From contig KV748177.1 of NCBI GenBank assembly GCA_001692895.1, positions 3,100,001 through 3,164,000 of the forward strand: 64,000 nt of DNA. The letters run 5' to 3'. Each line of letters begins with the position of its first letter. Positions within the stretch are counted from its first letter, which is position 1. Below are positions 12,701 to 25,235 of the stretch, piece by piece. A model generated the notes under the pieces. It ran no database searches and had not been told where the DNA came from. It saw only the letters and a list, made by a program, of their open reading frames with translations. The position numbers and the translations under genes are program-made. This DNA comes from Cenococcum geophilum 1.58 (Eukaryota; Ascomycota; Dothideomycetes; Gloniales; Gloniaceae).

Positions 12701-13058
12701 CGTGGACACTCGCGGGGTCGCGTTTCCATTGCATGTACATCTCGTCAACATAGTTTGCGGTATTACCCTGGAGGAAGGAGTCGTTGGGGTCCTGTAAAAA
12801 GACGTTAGCCTTTCGTTAATCGTTCGAAAAGCCTTGCCACTGCGCAAAAGGAGGCTATACCACTCCCTTGTCCGTTTCTTCAGCGGCAAGAGCATAGCTT
12901 CTCCGCTGCTGGAACCGAGGCGCAAGAGCAAGAGCTCTGCATTTTGAGGCAAGCAATGCATTTGACGATGCGTTCGAAAGAGTAAAGAAGCTCGACCGGG
13001 CGCCACAGCTACCGGCGGCAAGACGGCTGCTACATTTTCGAAGAGTGATGCGCAGCAT
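9722..13058 (-). CDS. KGD1: 2-oxoglutarate dehydrogenase E1 component, mitochondrial, four exons, 1053 aa
   Basis: E1 of the mitochondrial 2-oxoglutarate dehydrogenase complex decarboxylates 2-oxoglutarate with thiamine diphosphate and passes the succinyl group to E2, in the TCA cycle. Exons are 13058-12861, 12791-10744, 10693-10320 and 10263-9722. Junctions are phase-consistent (198, 2048, 374 and 542 nt; 1054 codons) with donors GTATAG, GTGAGT and GTAAGT and acceptors TACAG, TATAG and CACAG. They restore [20 protein letters not shown] and [12 protein letters not shown], all in keeping with the family. Exon 1 is an Arg/Ser/Ala-rich presequence ending near RRSYA, a typical mitochondrial cleavage region. 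Other landmarks: [11 protein letters not shown] at about 333-343 and HGDAAFAGQ at about 434-442 (thiamine diphosphate/Mg region). The gene appears intact, with no base bias despite nearby RIP-mutated DNA. Fungi often name it kgdA. Confidence 0.96.
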
Positions 13059-14366
13059 GTTGAAGCTAGCAACACAGGAAGAAGACCATTAAAAAGGTAG
13101 GAAAGGGAAAAGAAATAACATTCAGCACGCAATGGCTGAGGTATGCTGGGAGGGAAAGACGGGAGGAGAGTCACTCGCTGAGCTGCAAAGCTCAGCATCA
13201 TCAGCGCCCTCATGATCCTGACTGATGGTCCCGAAGACGGCTTAGCGGATCGAGACTTGGCAAGCGTTACATTTCTGAAGTTAGCCAGCCCCGCCATTGG
13301 CCGCCCATAATTAATGCGAACCCCAGAAATGCCGCAACGGCGATTTCATTGATAACAACCTCACCGACTGTTCCGAGACGCATCGAACAAGCTGCATGTC
13401 TCTGAAAGCCTAACCAGCTGCCCAATCTCTTTCTTCTCTCAGAGGCACTTCAAGGCTTGCTTTCGGCTAGCGGACCTCATGACCCGTTCTCGTGATGGCT
13501 GGTGCTTCTGCTTACGTACTCCTATCCCTTGCCACGGGGACATGAGACTTCAATGGATCGAAATAAGCTCCGCCATATGGACGTAAGAGGTATAACCAGT
13601 GCCGCAATTGGATCTTGCAGCATGAGGCTTTGCCGGCGACGGCGCTAGTAACACACCGGGTCTGTAATGTCTGAATACTATCTTGACAAGGGTAGTCATC
13701 ATCAGTTATAATCAGTCGAACCCCATTTGAACTACAAGTTCTGTCCCTACAAATATGAGTTATCTATTCTCACATTGCATGGAGCACTTGCACACATTAC
13801 TCCGCCAAATCTAAAACGACTGCGCGAACCATGGATTTCAAAATAAAACCCACGATACGCTCAGCTCTGCACTTCACTAGAACTTGGATGATGATATAAT
13901 CCCAGGCAATGCAAAGCCGCCGCAAACTCCATTCTGGCACCTGGGTCAAATCCCACCGGGAATGGCCTGGGGATTGTTTCTTATACCATCTCGGCCGCGG
14001 ACAACTCCGAATCCAAACGGACCCGAGGTTGAACGGGTGAACCAGGCGAACTCAAAAGCTGGCAGGTTCTCCCAAACAGAAGACTATGGCCAGGGGTCGG
14101 AGTCAACCACAGACACTTCTACAGCAGTCAGAGTTCATCTATGGAGGTAAAGAATACGCAATATCCCTTCCGCTGGTGGTGTCCTACGAGAGGCGGACCG
14201 TGCGCGAACACCAGAATCAAAAGTACGCGTATGATCACGGAGCCTTGGTCCTATTGATTCTATTGGCTAGCTCTTATTGATAACAGTAAGACGAAATACA
14301 CTAGCGGAAGGGACATACAGCGAGAGACATACAAAACGTTAACACGGGAAAGCAACGCAATCACAT
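13059..14366. other. Intergenic; KGD1 promoter side, no gene supported
   Basis: The first few hundred bases should contain the KGD1 promoter and 5' UTR. A 237-codon minus frame at 12584-13297 is a shifted frame over KGD1 exons 1 and 2 and is not credible. A plus frame at 13884-14150 (88 codons) is Pro/Asn-rich with no domain and no visible introns. I assign nothing here. Confidence 0.5.
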
Positions 14367-15375
14367 CTAGCACCCGCTTGCCTTAACAGAGCTGGTCGCG
14401 CAAACCTTGCCATCTGGAGCGCTCGCTGTCTTTGTTGGCTCGTCACCATCGTCGTTGCCCTCGTAAAGCCAGCATATGGCACTACCAAGGATGCAAGAAT
14501 TGGAGATTGTGGTAGTGTCTGTAGAATCGGAGCACAGCATTGGCATCATTTCGAAAACATGCCGAGTCATTCTTCTAGGGAGCGTCGTAACATACCACCC
14601 TCGTTTCCATTAACACCCACCGCAACAGACGCTCTATCGACACGGATATTGCTGAACGTGGGCTTCCGCGCATACTGAGTGTCGCAATCGCCGCAGCTTC
14701 TGTACAACTTGCCTACGTCTTGGGCCCATCAATTTTCCTGTCAGCATTCTCGTTCCTCGTGCTCCGTGAACCTTCACTGTTCTCAATATAACTTACAAAA
14801 AGTTCTGAACAGCAACAGTTCCACCACCATTACGCTGAAGCACCTTATCATCCGCATTCCTGGCTCCGCCACCGTTGACATACGACGTGCCAGACGTCTG
14901 CTTGAAGGTAGCGGTATCTTCAGACATCGGTCTACTAGACGTTGTTGAGCGTGCAAGTGCAGACAATGCACATTTACAATTCATCAACGTGTTTATTCGA
15001 TATTTTAATGAAGTTAGAGACTTCGACTCACCTTCGCCATTACTAGGACCAGTGATGACGTTAGATAGCATAACGCCATCTTGAAGGAGGAAGACGACGT
15101 CCGAGTTGTCACCTTCAGCTTGCTCATTGCATGTACTTGTAGTAGGAATCACGCACCGTCAGTCAAATTATCGGTTATAGTCTTGAGGAAACACTTATGG
15201 CTGCGATCCCATTGCTTCTCCCTCCGTCAAAGGTAGCACAAGCGGCGATTGTCTTGACAGCAGCAAGGTTGGTAGTTCCAGAGGAAGCCGGGAAAGTGGT
15301 CTGGAGATTCGTGTTCGTCGTTGCAGCAGCCGCTAGAGCCGCAAAGTATGCTGTAAGAGCAGCTCTTGCGTACAT
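14367..15375 (-). pseudogene. Secreted PL3 pectate lyase, disrupted (pseudogene)
   Basis: The family (polysaccharide lyase 3) cleaves de-esterified pectate outside the cell and is common in plant-associated fungi. Recognisable pieces occur in order: an N-terminal signal-peptide-like region from Met at 15375, the TTFPASSGTTNLAAVKTIAA block, SDVVFLLQDGVMLSNVI (exon 15135-15032), ATFKQTSGTSYVNGGGARNA, then GKLYRSCGDCDTQYARKPTF, and a last exon ending in TAG at 14367-14369. Lesions: a one-base loss near 15219-15220 (the frame after FDGG shifts; the other frame reads KQWDR); an acceptor near 14965-14970 reads AA where AG is expected; small deletions around 14940-14960 and 14920-14926; and two adjacent TAG codons at 14932-14937 where the family has Trp-Trp. 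TGG to TAG is a CpA-to-TpA change on the other strand, the RIP preference. The C-terminal half is otherwise well conserved, so inactivation looks recent. Confidence 0.82.
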
Positions 15376-16049
15376 GATGAATGATGATTCTTCGCAGAAT
15401 AATTTTATTCTTAATCAACCATATTTTTAGGCAGAAAGCGGACAGATACAGGCCATAGTCTACACTTCGAGACAAACTGCTCCTTTATGCAATCACCTCA
15501 CCCGTAATCGTTAAGGGATCTCCGGCCCTTGACATGAGTCCACGAAATGATTCCTCCGAAGTAATAAACTACATCTTGGCAACGGCTGGCGGAGAGACAG
15601 TGGAGAAACATCGCCAAGCCTCCTCCGAATCTAAGGGCGAATAATCTACGCGTAGCCCCGTAAAGGGATCGCCCGAAGCCATTGCGGCTGGAACGCTCGT
15701 GTCCGATTGGAAGGAACTTTTTTCTCTAGCTCCCGTTTCAGGATGCTTCTTGGCATCGTGATGTATATTGATTCTTGACACGTAGTGGATGGCTTTAGTT
15801 GCCATGATCAATAATCTAACCTCTATCTGACTAGAGACTTGGTAATGATGGCGGGGAATTCGCAAAATATAAATGTCAAGCAACAGAAGCTATGTATGCA
15901 TATGGCATGCTCTCGTGAGGTGCTGTCCTAAGCTAGAGGGTCCTTGCGTTAGGAGGCCGAAAACTCCTAGATCGTTGTAGACTTGATATTGAGAAGCGGG
16001 TGGGCGAAATTCGGAATGCATCCCTATTGCCGGGGTAATGGAAGTAGGC
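15376..16049. other. Intergenic up to the transposon border; a weak minus-strand frame at 15569-15883
   Basis: The minus frame 15569-15883 has 104 codons and an internal Met (about codon 27) that could start a 78-aa protein ending in AVAKM. It has no recognisable domain, signal peptide or splice signals, and I would not call it a gene without transcript data. The rest shows nothing identifiable. The right end abuts the hAT terminal repeat at 16050. Confidence 0.35.
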
Positions 16050-16068
16050 CAGTGTGTCCAACAGTCAG
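16050..16068 (+). repeat. hAT terminal inverted repeat, left
   Basis: CAGTGTGTCCAACAGTCAG, followed within 130 bp by several CAGTCAG subterminal motifs. Its inverted partner is at 43592-43610. Confidence 0.8.
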
Positions 16069-16199
16069 CGACGCTGGCAGCGTAGCTGCCAAGAAGCTGA
16101 TAATGTAAGCAGTCAGTCAGCGTATAGGGTAGTCACAGTCAGTCAACAGTCAGTTAGTATAGATTCTATAGCGCGCTGAAAGCTCGCTGCCTTAGTGGT

Positions 16200-17277
16200 A
16201 AGGGTAGGAAGATTTTATAGTGTTTTAAAGCTTTAGTGAAGGTTAAGGATATTTGGCTAATATTCTGTAACCGACTACTAACACTGTGCTAAGACACAAG
16301 ATCACCGCTTGGAAGGATCTAAGATAGCGTCAACGCCACCCTATATATTAATCGCAGATTAATATTGCTTACAGATTACCGTTCCCATTTTATCTTATTA
16401 CCTATACTATTTTATATATATATATACCTCTTAATTTCTATAGCTTTATAATTAAGTTGCTTATTTAATACCTACACACTATAAAGCTTATATATTTGGT
16501 TAACTAAGTAATAGAAAACCCCTAGGAAACTCTTGCTTATCTATAGTAAATAAAATAATTTCTCTAATTTCTCTATTACGCATATAAACTCATTCCGCCT
16601 CCTAAATATTAATATCTTTTTTATTACCATATCTAGATATAACGCACCTTATATTTTTCGCGCTAATTAGGGTATAGAGCTTCTTCCTCTACCTCTTCCT
16701 TATTAACTCCGTAATCTATATATTAATTAAGCCCCTTAACGCCGTATAGGTTTTATAAATTAACAACTTTTTTACTTTTCCTAATTAACGATAATACCAA
16801 ATTAGGCGATTAAAATAATTCTATATTATAACAGCCTCCCTTAGTTAATTAGAACTATAGCTATATCTTCCCTATTAACTAAAATAGCCTCTACCTAATA
16901 AAATATAGCAAGCTTATTAGTAAATATAGATACTAAGTTATTAATAAGCGGTCGCTATTAAGCAATATCTCTATATTAGTAATTTAGAAATATAGAGCCG
17001 ACCTATTTTAGGATAGTCCTTTAGGTAAGAAGAGGCTCTAGCTATATAAAATCTACTACCTAGCTTAAAAACTAAGTGCTCTACTTATAATTAACGGCAC
17101 TAATTATATTAGCGGCTATTTAAAATTAAAGTATAGCCTTATTACTAACCCTAAAAGCTATAATAGTAGTATATAACTACTAGCCATATTAAGCCCGTTC
17201 TAATTAGCCGCTTAAGTCTTATTTACTTTAAATAGTAGCTATAAACGCTAGCCGTTCTAGGCAGCTGGCTATATTTA
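16200..17277 (+). pseudogene. RIP-mutated 5' part of the hAT element
   Basis: Extremely A+T-rich with TAG/TAA in every frame and no surviving long frame. Read through the stops, the plus strand gives long stretches that continue logically across the 17293-18443 insertion and the Copia-1 insertion into the transposase sequence after 40149. I therefore assign it to the N-terminal half of the hAT transposase and its leader, but see no intact zinc-finger motif. Confidence 0.45.
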
Positions 17278-17292
17278 AGCCTATATTAATTA

Positions 17293-18443
17293 TTGATTCT
17301 TATTTAACGTCTGATGCGGTCCCAATTAAGGTCCATGCAGACTACTGCCGTGATATAGATACAAAAAACCTCCAAGGCGAACGTGAGTGGTAATACAGAG
17401 TGTACCCCTCCAGGTAGCACGCCCGTACTACGTCAACGGGAGGAAAAATACCTTTAGGTCGCTGCTCTGAGACCCCCGTACGGGGGTGTCCTGATTGCCT
17501 ATCTTGCCCTGTCTGCCTTTCGTACCATGCTTCCTGATAGAGATATAATAATTGCCGTAAAAATAATGTAATCCTACCCTTTCGCTCCTATTCGAATACC
17601 CTAGCGTGCATACGCCTATAGTCCTCCTGCTTGCAGCGTGATTTCCACCCCAAAGGAACAGCGGGACGAATATACTAGGTGTCTTGTCCTAGGGCCCCAA
17701 CCTAGGTCCCCTACATCCTATCGCCTGCGCCTAGCTGGTTTTCGAGACGTAGAGGGAGACAAAATACCGCGTGGGTAAGTCCAGGCCGTCGGGTAGAGTG
17801 GGGAATGAGAGGCTCATCACAGACCTCCTTTGGCGTATGGGGTTCGTCGTTCGGTCGCCGTGTACGGCTCGTTCGGTCGCCGTTCGCGGCTCGTCGGTCG
17901 CCGCATGCGGCTCGTTCGGTCGTGTAGGTATTCGTATAGGAGGTAGAGGGGGGACGCCGTTTAAAGCCGTGCTTCAGGTGTACCGGAACGAATACGTGAA
18001 GACGTAGTAGAACTTATAGGCTTCCGCTGGGGCTCACCCTCCCAGCAGAGACTTCTTTGCACTACCACGTCGCAGCGCCGGCGCTGCGCAGCCGTACGCA
18101 CGTCTCTGCGTTTGCTCTAGTAGTCTATTGGCACGATCCAGATGGAACGCCAATAGCTGCATACTAGGTTCCCGGGCTCCACCGCGTGGAGGTGCAGAGG
18201 TCNATTTTATGGAGTCGTCTTGCCCGTGTTGTTGACTAGGTCTTGGCGCCAAGACCCNCNAAAACTCTGCTGTTCTGACGGCGTCGAGGGCGACGCATTC
18301 GAAAGCGCCCTNTAGCCACGACGTAACGCCGCTGCATCAGTAGCAGACGAGATCCTCACTCTCAGCTTGACCGTACGGACAAGATGAGACGGAAAAGAGC
18401 CCCCATAGGACAGTATGGGTCGGATCTCGATTTTGGTGTTCTT
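17293..18443 (-). mobile_element. Retroposon R1, non-LTR type, 1151 bp
   Basis: A block of ordinary base composition inside RIP-mutated hAT sequence, bounded by a 15-bp direct repeat AGCCTATATTAATTA at 17278-17292 and 18444-18458. A duplication of this length points to target-primed (LINE-machinery) insertion rather than an LTR element. Its right end (…TAGCCACGACGTAACG… to …TTGGTGTTC) matches the right end of R2 (36415-37589). Its left end matches the reverse complement of the R4 3' end (AGTAGTCTGC and ATCAGACGTTAA). No clear reverse transcriptase is seen, so it is probably non-autonomous or internally deleted. It contains several N bases (18203, about 18258-18260, 18312). Confidence 0.75.
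17848..17923. repeat. 22-bp GC-rich tandem repeat, about 3.5 copies, inside R1
   Basis: Units of the form GTTCGGTCGCCGnnnnCGGCTC, differing in the central 3-5 bases. Rich in CpG and not mutated, in sharp contrast to the surrounding A+T-rich host. Confidence 0.8.
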
Positions 18444-18554
18444 AGCCTATATTAATTAGACGATTCTATAGGATATTACCTTCCGTTAAGCTATAAGTCC
18501 TTATATACGTGCTCTACTTATATTTAATTATCCTTAAATTTAGGATTATCTTAT

Positions 18555-18781
18555 TATATAATTATAGCACCTGGTATACCAAACGCGTATTTACGCATTT
18601 AATGTACTAACTATTTGCTTATAAAGTACTAACTAATTAGGGGGAGGGCGCGTTAGTATATAGACTACGTAGTCTACCTAAATAGAATCGATAGTTACTA
18701 TTATCTAAAAGAGTATATAATACTATACGTATTTTATGCCCTTGGATATAACTTACTTATATTATTAAGTTAATATAAATA
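18555..18781 (+). repeat. Copia-1 5' LTR, 227 bp
   Basis: Begins TATATAATTATAGCACC (TG altered to TA) and ends AATATAAATA. Homologous to the 3' LTR at 39917-40143 and, in inverse orientation, to the 272-bp LTRs of Copia-2. Confidence 0.9.
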
Positions 18782-21035
18782 CTAATTAGTAAGCGCGCAC
18801 AGATTAGTAATTACTTAATACCTCCCCCTAAGCAATATACGATAGTGACTACCCGTTTAAATCCTAGTACGACCTACTAGAAGGTCGGAAGTTGGGGATT
18901 ATAGACTATATTACTATCTCTATATACTTATTTAAGTCTTAGTATAGTTTATTAGAAGTTTATAAATATAAATATAGACCTTTATAGAACTCTCTGCCCT
19001 TATATAAACTATTATAGACCTATTAATTACTTTTACAGACCGTTATAAGACCTCCTCCACCCGCTATAAGCTCCTTTTAACCCGTTACAGCTTATATAGA
19101 TATACTATACTATATAATATAGCAGATATAAGTAAGCAAATTAACGAAGGTTAAAAGAAGTAGAGTTAGGGAGTTAACCTTACGTCTATAAACGGCGTTA
19201 ATAACTATATTAATTTTAAAATTCTTAAATATAGACACTTTAAGCTTCTAAATAACGATCTATAGAAATAATATAAGAAAGACTTTATAGACTTTACAGA
19301 AGCTATCTTTAAGGCTTATAACCTTATAGCTACCCATAACCTATAAACCCTCTTATATTACTAAGGTATATAGGTTAAAAAGGATAAATAAGTTACTATT
19401 ATACGGTCTCTATATAATATATTACGTAAGGAGGACTAAATAAAATAGACTAAAGAGTAGATATTAGATTATATTAAAACTAGTAGACTTTTTACCTCTT
19501 TTGAACTTAATAGGATTTCTAGTTTTATAGACGACCTATTTAACTAAATTCGTCCTATAAACTAAAGAGATCTTAGAATTAATCTTATAGGCTAAAGTAT
19601 ACCTAGTACTTAAGTTATAAACTATAATACCCCTATAAACTAAAATACGGACCAAAACCCTTTTATTACTTAAGTTATAGATCCGTAAACTACCTAAGTA
19701 AAAACCTATAGTAAGGAGCTAGCTAACCTAGCTAAGCTCTATACCGATAAATCTAAGTATAGCGGTGAAAATAATAACTTTAACTTTAAACTAACTATCT
19801 TTACGAACCTTTATTAGAAGGCTAATATTCCTAAATAGGAATTTAGCTAAGCTTATTCTACTATACTGCGCGGCCTAGCCCTTAACTACTATTATACTAA
19901 CCTTAAGAGTAACCCCCTTAGTGTTCCCTTTAATAAGCTATATAAAGCTATATAAAACTACTTTAAAGGGCTAGAATATAAGCGTAATATCCTTATATAA
20001 TAAAATGCGATTAAGTTACGGACAAATTCTTATTAAATACCTTTAACACCTATAGCACGGCCTTAATACTAAGCTTTAAACAGACGACTTCCTATATAAT
20101 AAACTTATTATAGCCTACTAGAAAGTGGAACCCTATAAATACGCCTATTATAAGCCTATAAATATCTTAACTGGCCTTATTAACAATTTACGGTCCTCTA
20201 TTACAATATATAAAGTTTTAAAACCACTAAGTAGTACTTAAGCCTTTATTACAGACCTATAAAACCTATAAACTAACTTAGATGCCTACTTTACGGACCG
20301 CCGCTACCGCTAGCAGTACCTGTACCAACTAAGTCCTACCTATAACCCCTACAGCAACTCCTATATAAAAGTATACCCCCATAGATAAACTAGNTAGAAG
20401 TGCTTTATATACGGTAAGAAAGGATATTAGTTTATAAGGTATACCTAGGAAGAATATAATAAGTTTAAGAAGAGATTTAATAGTCGGATTAATTAGTTTA
20501 TCTTAAACTATAAAGGAGAGGGAGTAAAGGAGTCTCTTAACAAGTTAATAGAAGCTCTTATAATTAACTTTAACTTAAATACTTAAAATAGAAGACCTTA
20601 GAGATATTTCTAACTACTTTTAGACCTTTTACGGACGGCTAAGCCTTTAATATTACAACTATATTAGCCAACCGCTCCTTTATACACTTAATTACACCTA
20701 AAAACTAACTTATAAGTATACTTATTAGACTTATTATAGACGTTACGGACTATAAATAAGACCTATTTGCATATATTACTATAGAACCCTATACCCCTAA
20801 AGAATTCTATAGCGTTATAATCGATATAGGTGCCTTTAAGAAGTTTACTATAGGTTATAGACAATACCTTATATATAAGACCACTATAAATAATAATATA
20901 GACATTAATACTATGTAAACTGGGGCCGTAAACGTCTAATTTAGCATTAGCTTAACCGTATTAATTAGATTAGTTATAGTTAAGACTCTAATTAGCCTAG
21001 TTAACTTCTACGTAGTAAAAGCGGATACCCCTTTC

Positions 21036-21227
21036 TATTACGGCACCGTAACGCGTAACCTGGACGGGGAGCCTAGTTAGGGGTTCGGCTAAGGACTTGG
21101 CGTTATAACGTGTATATGTTACGCCTCTACCTCCTATACATACCTCTCCTCTTCTCCTTAGCTTAGTATCTTCGTAATATAGCATTCTACAAGCCTTAGT
21201 TTAGAGGCATTTATATAAGCCGTAATA
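21036..21227 (+). repeat. Gypsy-1 5' LTR
   Basis: About 192 bp, starting TATTACGGCACCGTAACG (TG altered to TA). It has a TATA-like CCTATACATA near 21150. Followed by ATACTAAGCTCACCCTA, shared with the region after the 5' LTR of Gypsy-3 and probably including the primer-binding region. Confidence 0.85.
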
Positions 21228-22223
21228 TTATACTAAGCTCACCCTATATTGCCTGGGAAGGCCTTAATAATATCCTACCCTAAAAGAAACTTCGTCTGTA
21301 ATAATGCGTCAACGCGCTATACTTAGACACTAAAACAACTCTACATTGCCTGGAAAGGCCTAGATAATATCCCACCTTATAAGCTAGATAGGACTAGACC
21401 TATACCCCTAGAATTAAAACCGAAGCGTATAATATTAATAAACCCTAGGAAGCTAATAATGGTACCTAAAGCTAGCTTATCTAAGAGAGCTGCCTCTACT
21501 TAAGAGGAACCTAAGATCTAATTAGGATTAGAAATTAAAGATAATAATAACGTTATAGACATACGCGAGTAGATTCGCGCCCTTATAGCTAACTAGAAAG
21601 CTAATTATCTAAAGGTAAAGAATATATAAGAGACTCTATAAGAGATCCTAGAAAGCCTTACAGCCCTATAAAATAGCCTAGCTTCCCCTTCTTAAAGCCC
21701 TAGCTGACCTATTTACTCTACTAAGTGCGATATACTAGGGAGTATGGATATAATAACGAAGTAATTAAAGTCCGTTAAGCTCCTTAACCCCCTACTACTA
21801 TTTAACGGGATAGACCCTACCTTTAAGAATTAGAGGATTTAAGTACAAGGAAAGCTCCGCGTTAATTATAACTATTTCCTTTCTAAAGAAGCTAAAATAC
21901 TCTACCTCTTTAGTCGAACCACTAGGGACGCCCAACGGCACCTTTAAGCCAAGTTTAAGGATAAGTCCCCTATCTAATTTATATCTATTAACGAGATAAT
22001 ACGGTACCTAGCTACTATTTATATTAACCTAAATAAAGTATAGAATGCCCGGTATAACTATAATCGCCTAATAATAAAACTAAACTAACCCTTTGCTAAG
22101 TTTTAAACTTAATTCCTATACCTTATAGGAGAAGGCTAGGTTCCCCTTAAAAATTACTAATTGGACCTATATAATAAACTAATAATTAGGCTGTAAGAGA
22201 AAATTATAATAACCTTAAATAAC

Positions 22224-22495
22224 TGTTCGTACTAACTTAATAGCACGAGTGAGTCAGATCCAGGGGCACGAAATACGTATAGTATCGTATGCTCTTTTGG
22301 ATGATGGTGACTGTCTCTTATATTAAAGCAGACTACGTAGTCTATATACTGATGCGACCTCCCCCTAATTAGTTAGTGCTTCAGGAGTGCACTAGACGCG
22401 TAAGCAGGTGGTTGGTGCACCGAGCGCGTAAACGCGTAGTTGGTGTACCGAACGCGTAAGCACGCGGTTAGTATAACAGGTGCTGTAATTATACA
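22224..22495 (-). repeat. Copia-2 3' LTR (left), 272 bp
   Basis: Reads TGTTCGTACTAACTTAATAG at its left edge and TAATTATACA at its right edge. Contains three tandem versions of a block around GCGTAAnCnCGnG. Confidence 0.88.
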
Positions 22496-24566
22496 CTAGC
22501 GGTACTTAAAAAATGAAACCACCTGTATACAGCCTCCGTAATTGTTTTAATAGAACTATAAAACACAAAAGAAATACATAGGAAATCCCTCCCAAGGTGC
22601 CTTCTAGGCTGCCTTCAAGACGGTGCTTTGAGCTAGCCGTAAGTCCTGCTTATGGTCCGTAAAGTAAACTTATACAGCCTTCTAACGGGCCGTAAATAAA
22701 CTATGCGGCCTTCCGACGGGCCGCAAATGAACCGTAAGTGCTCCGTTAGTCACGTTCTACCCATTTTATAACTTTTAGGTTGAGCCTATTTGTGTCGATT
22801 AGGGTTTTAAGGGCTTGACATAGCTTTGCCTTAGTTATAGCGTCCGCTAGGTTGTCTCCGCTGCTGATCCATTTAACCTCCGTAATCTTACGTCATTTAT
22901 AGGCTTAACGTAAGCACATTAGGTCGACCATAAGCCTCTTCTCCTATGTTGTACCTAGCTTAACTAGGCAGTCGTAAAGGGACTTTAAATCGGTGCATAA
23001 AACCAGGGGTAACTGCTCTAATTGTAGAATCTTCTAGACTGTTAATTTAATTGCGGCTGCTATATTAAAGCCATAGGCTAGTGCATATAGTTTAGAAGCT
23101 AGTATACTTTAGGTTACTTATTTACACTTAATTAAAGACTAGTGCAGTATATTTGCGTCCTAATTGCGGTCCGTAAGTACAATTATAAAGCCAATTTGTA
23201 ATAATAGGTCTTTATTATTAGCAAAGGAGGCGTCTATAAATGCTAGTAAGCTAAAGGAACTTAGGTCTAGTGGTATAAAAGTAAGTCCCCTTACTGCATT
23301 ATTAATTTGCTACTAAATGCGCTTATTAAGCTGCTTAATATTTTTTTCTTACGGATCTACTGCCTGGGCCGTAAAGGATAAATCGTAGGCAGATTTGGGT
23401 TAGTAGACTGTGGTAATATAGGCACCTCTTATACGCTATGCAGCGTATTAGTCCTTTATATTTACGGTTTTACGGGTCTCTCTATGGGAGCTAGTAAGGT
23501 CCGTAGGCTTTGCTGTAACGGGCTTTAGGTTTTAAGCTTAGCGTTCCTAAGTTAGCTTAATTAGGTTGCCCTTTTATATAATTAGGCCTCTATTAAACTT
23601 AATCAGATTCTACTTAGTTAACTACTCTTGCGGCTTTACTAAGAACTTAGCCTTTTATAGTTTAGTTTCTTTAGCGTCTATAAAGGTCTAGTCTGCTAGG
23701 AATAGGGTATTGTCTATTTAGAGTCTAACGATACTAAGGCCATTTAATTAGGTGTATAGGAGGTAGGGGTCGTAGGTCGACTGTTCCATTTTAAGTTTAC
23801 TAATGTAGTGCTAGTGGTATGTTTTAAACCAATGGTTTCTAGCTTCTAGTACTCTGTAAAGAGGTTTTATAACCTATAAAATTGTTTCTGGTTATAAATT
23901 AAGCTCCAGCGGTAGTTATATAAAGATGTCCCTACTTAGGTAGGTATTGGATTGTATATAGGCTTATAAGATGTCCCGTAGGTAAAGAGCTACGGGTTTG
24001 CTTTACTATAGGCCGGGCGTAAGTATAAGTATAATCCGTTAGCTAACTCGTTAAATTGTAGGCGATTATATAAGGACTAAGTCCTTTCCCTAGTCGTTAT
24101 AAGCTTATATAACAAGCCTTAACTTTTTAAAGGCTTTGTCGGTACTAGGGTACTTAATTTTATTAATAAAGCGCGAGTTAAATATACGGACGCCTTGCGG
24201 AACGTCTCTCTCTATTATAACTGCAAAGACGCCCTTTTTAAGTAGTCCGTTGATCTCTTTACGTTATAAGTCCGTAAAAGGGGTTTCCTATACTAGAACT
24301 AATATATCTGTAGGCGGAGATTGCCTTGCGGATATACCTATGGAGGTTAAATAATTCTTTATTACGGGGTTCTTGGTTACAGAGTGCTTTTAGGGGCGTC
24401 CTTAACCACGCTTTACAATAGGTTTAGTAGGTTTAGTGGGTTTCTAGGGGACTTCTAGGGTAGGTAAGGGTGCTTCTAGTTTATTTGATTCGGTAGTTGC
24501 TTCTAGTTTATCTAGTTCGGTAGTTGCTTCTAGTTCGTCTAGCTTAACGTTATAGGTAGTTTTAGG

Positions 24567-24669
24567 GTCGTCGTCTCCCCCTTCGCTCCTCCGTCGTCGT
24601 CTCCCCCTTCGCTCCTCCGTCGTCGTCTCCCCTCGCTCCTCCGTCGTCGTCTCCCCCTTCGCTCCTCCG
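24567..24669. repeat. 26-bp CT-rich tandem repeat, four copies
   Basis: Unit GTCGTCGTCTCCCCCTTCGC plus TCCTCC; the third copy lacks one C. CpG-rich and unmutated. Confidence 0.88.
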
Positions 24670-24723
24670 TCGTCGTCGCTATGGCGCCGCAGCTATATAG
24701 CCCCTGAGGACACGTCACCGGAC

Positions 24724-25235
24724 GCAACCTCTACCACAACCAGTCTGCAGCCATCACGCTGCAGACGACCTCCACCACAACTAGTCTACAGCCATCACGC
24801 TGCAGACGACCTCCACCACAACTAGTCTTACAGCCATCACGCTGCAGACGACCTCCACACAACTAGTCTACAGCCATCACGCTGCAGACGACCCCTCTCC
24901 AACCTGTCTACGCCATCGCGGCTGCAGACGACCTCTCCACAACCTGTCTACGGCCATTACGCTGCAGACGACCTCTCACAACCTGTCTACAGCCGTCGCG
25001 CTGCAGACGACCTCCACAACTGTCTACGGCCATCACGCTGCAGACGACCTCTCCACAACCTGTCTACAGCCATCGCCGCTGCAGACGACCTCCACAACCT
25101 GTCTACAGCCATCACGCTGCAGACGACCTATCCACAACCTGTCTACAGCCATCGCGCTGCAGACGACCTATCCACCAACCTGTCTCCACAACCTATCTAC
25201 AGCTATCGCGCTGCAGACGACCTCTACCACAACCG
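24724..25235. repeat. 41-bp minisatellite, about 12 copies
   Basis: Units begin CTGCAGACGACCTCCACCAC and continue with ACTAGTCTACAGCCATCACG; later copies lose 1-4 bases or vary CTAG/CTG. Irregular unit length means no frame is kept, so it is not a protein repeat. No RIP-type decay. Confidence 0.88.

Noticed and set aside
9722..12797. Several plus-strand frames opposite KGD1
   Set aside because: Antisense shadows of a well supported gene, without domains of their own.
12584..13297. 237-codon minus-strand frame beside KGD1
   Set aside because: It is a shifted frame over KGD1 exons 1 and 2 and the intron between them; KGD1 in its own frame fits the family exactly.
15569..15883. 104-codon minus-strand frame as a gene
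   Set aside because: No family, signal peptide or introns; kept only as a note within the intergenic entry.
24724..25235. CRISPR-like array
   Set aside because: Units abut with no spacers, unit length drifts, and the genome is fungal; it is a minisatellite inside a retroposon.
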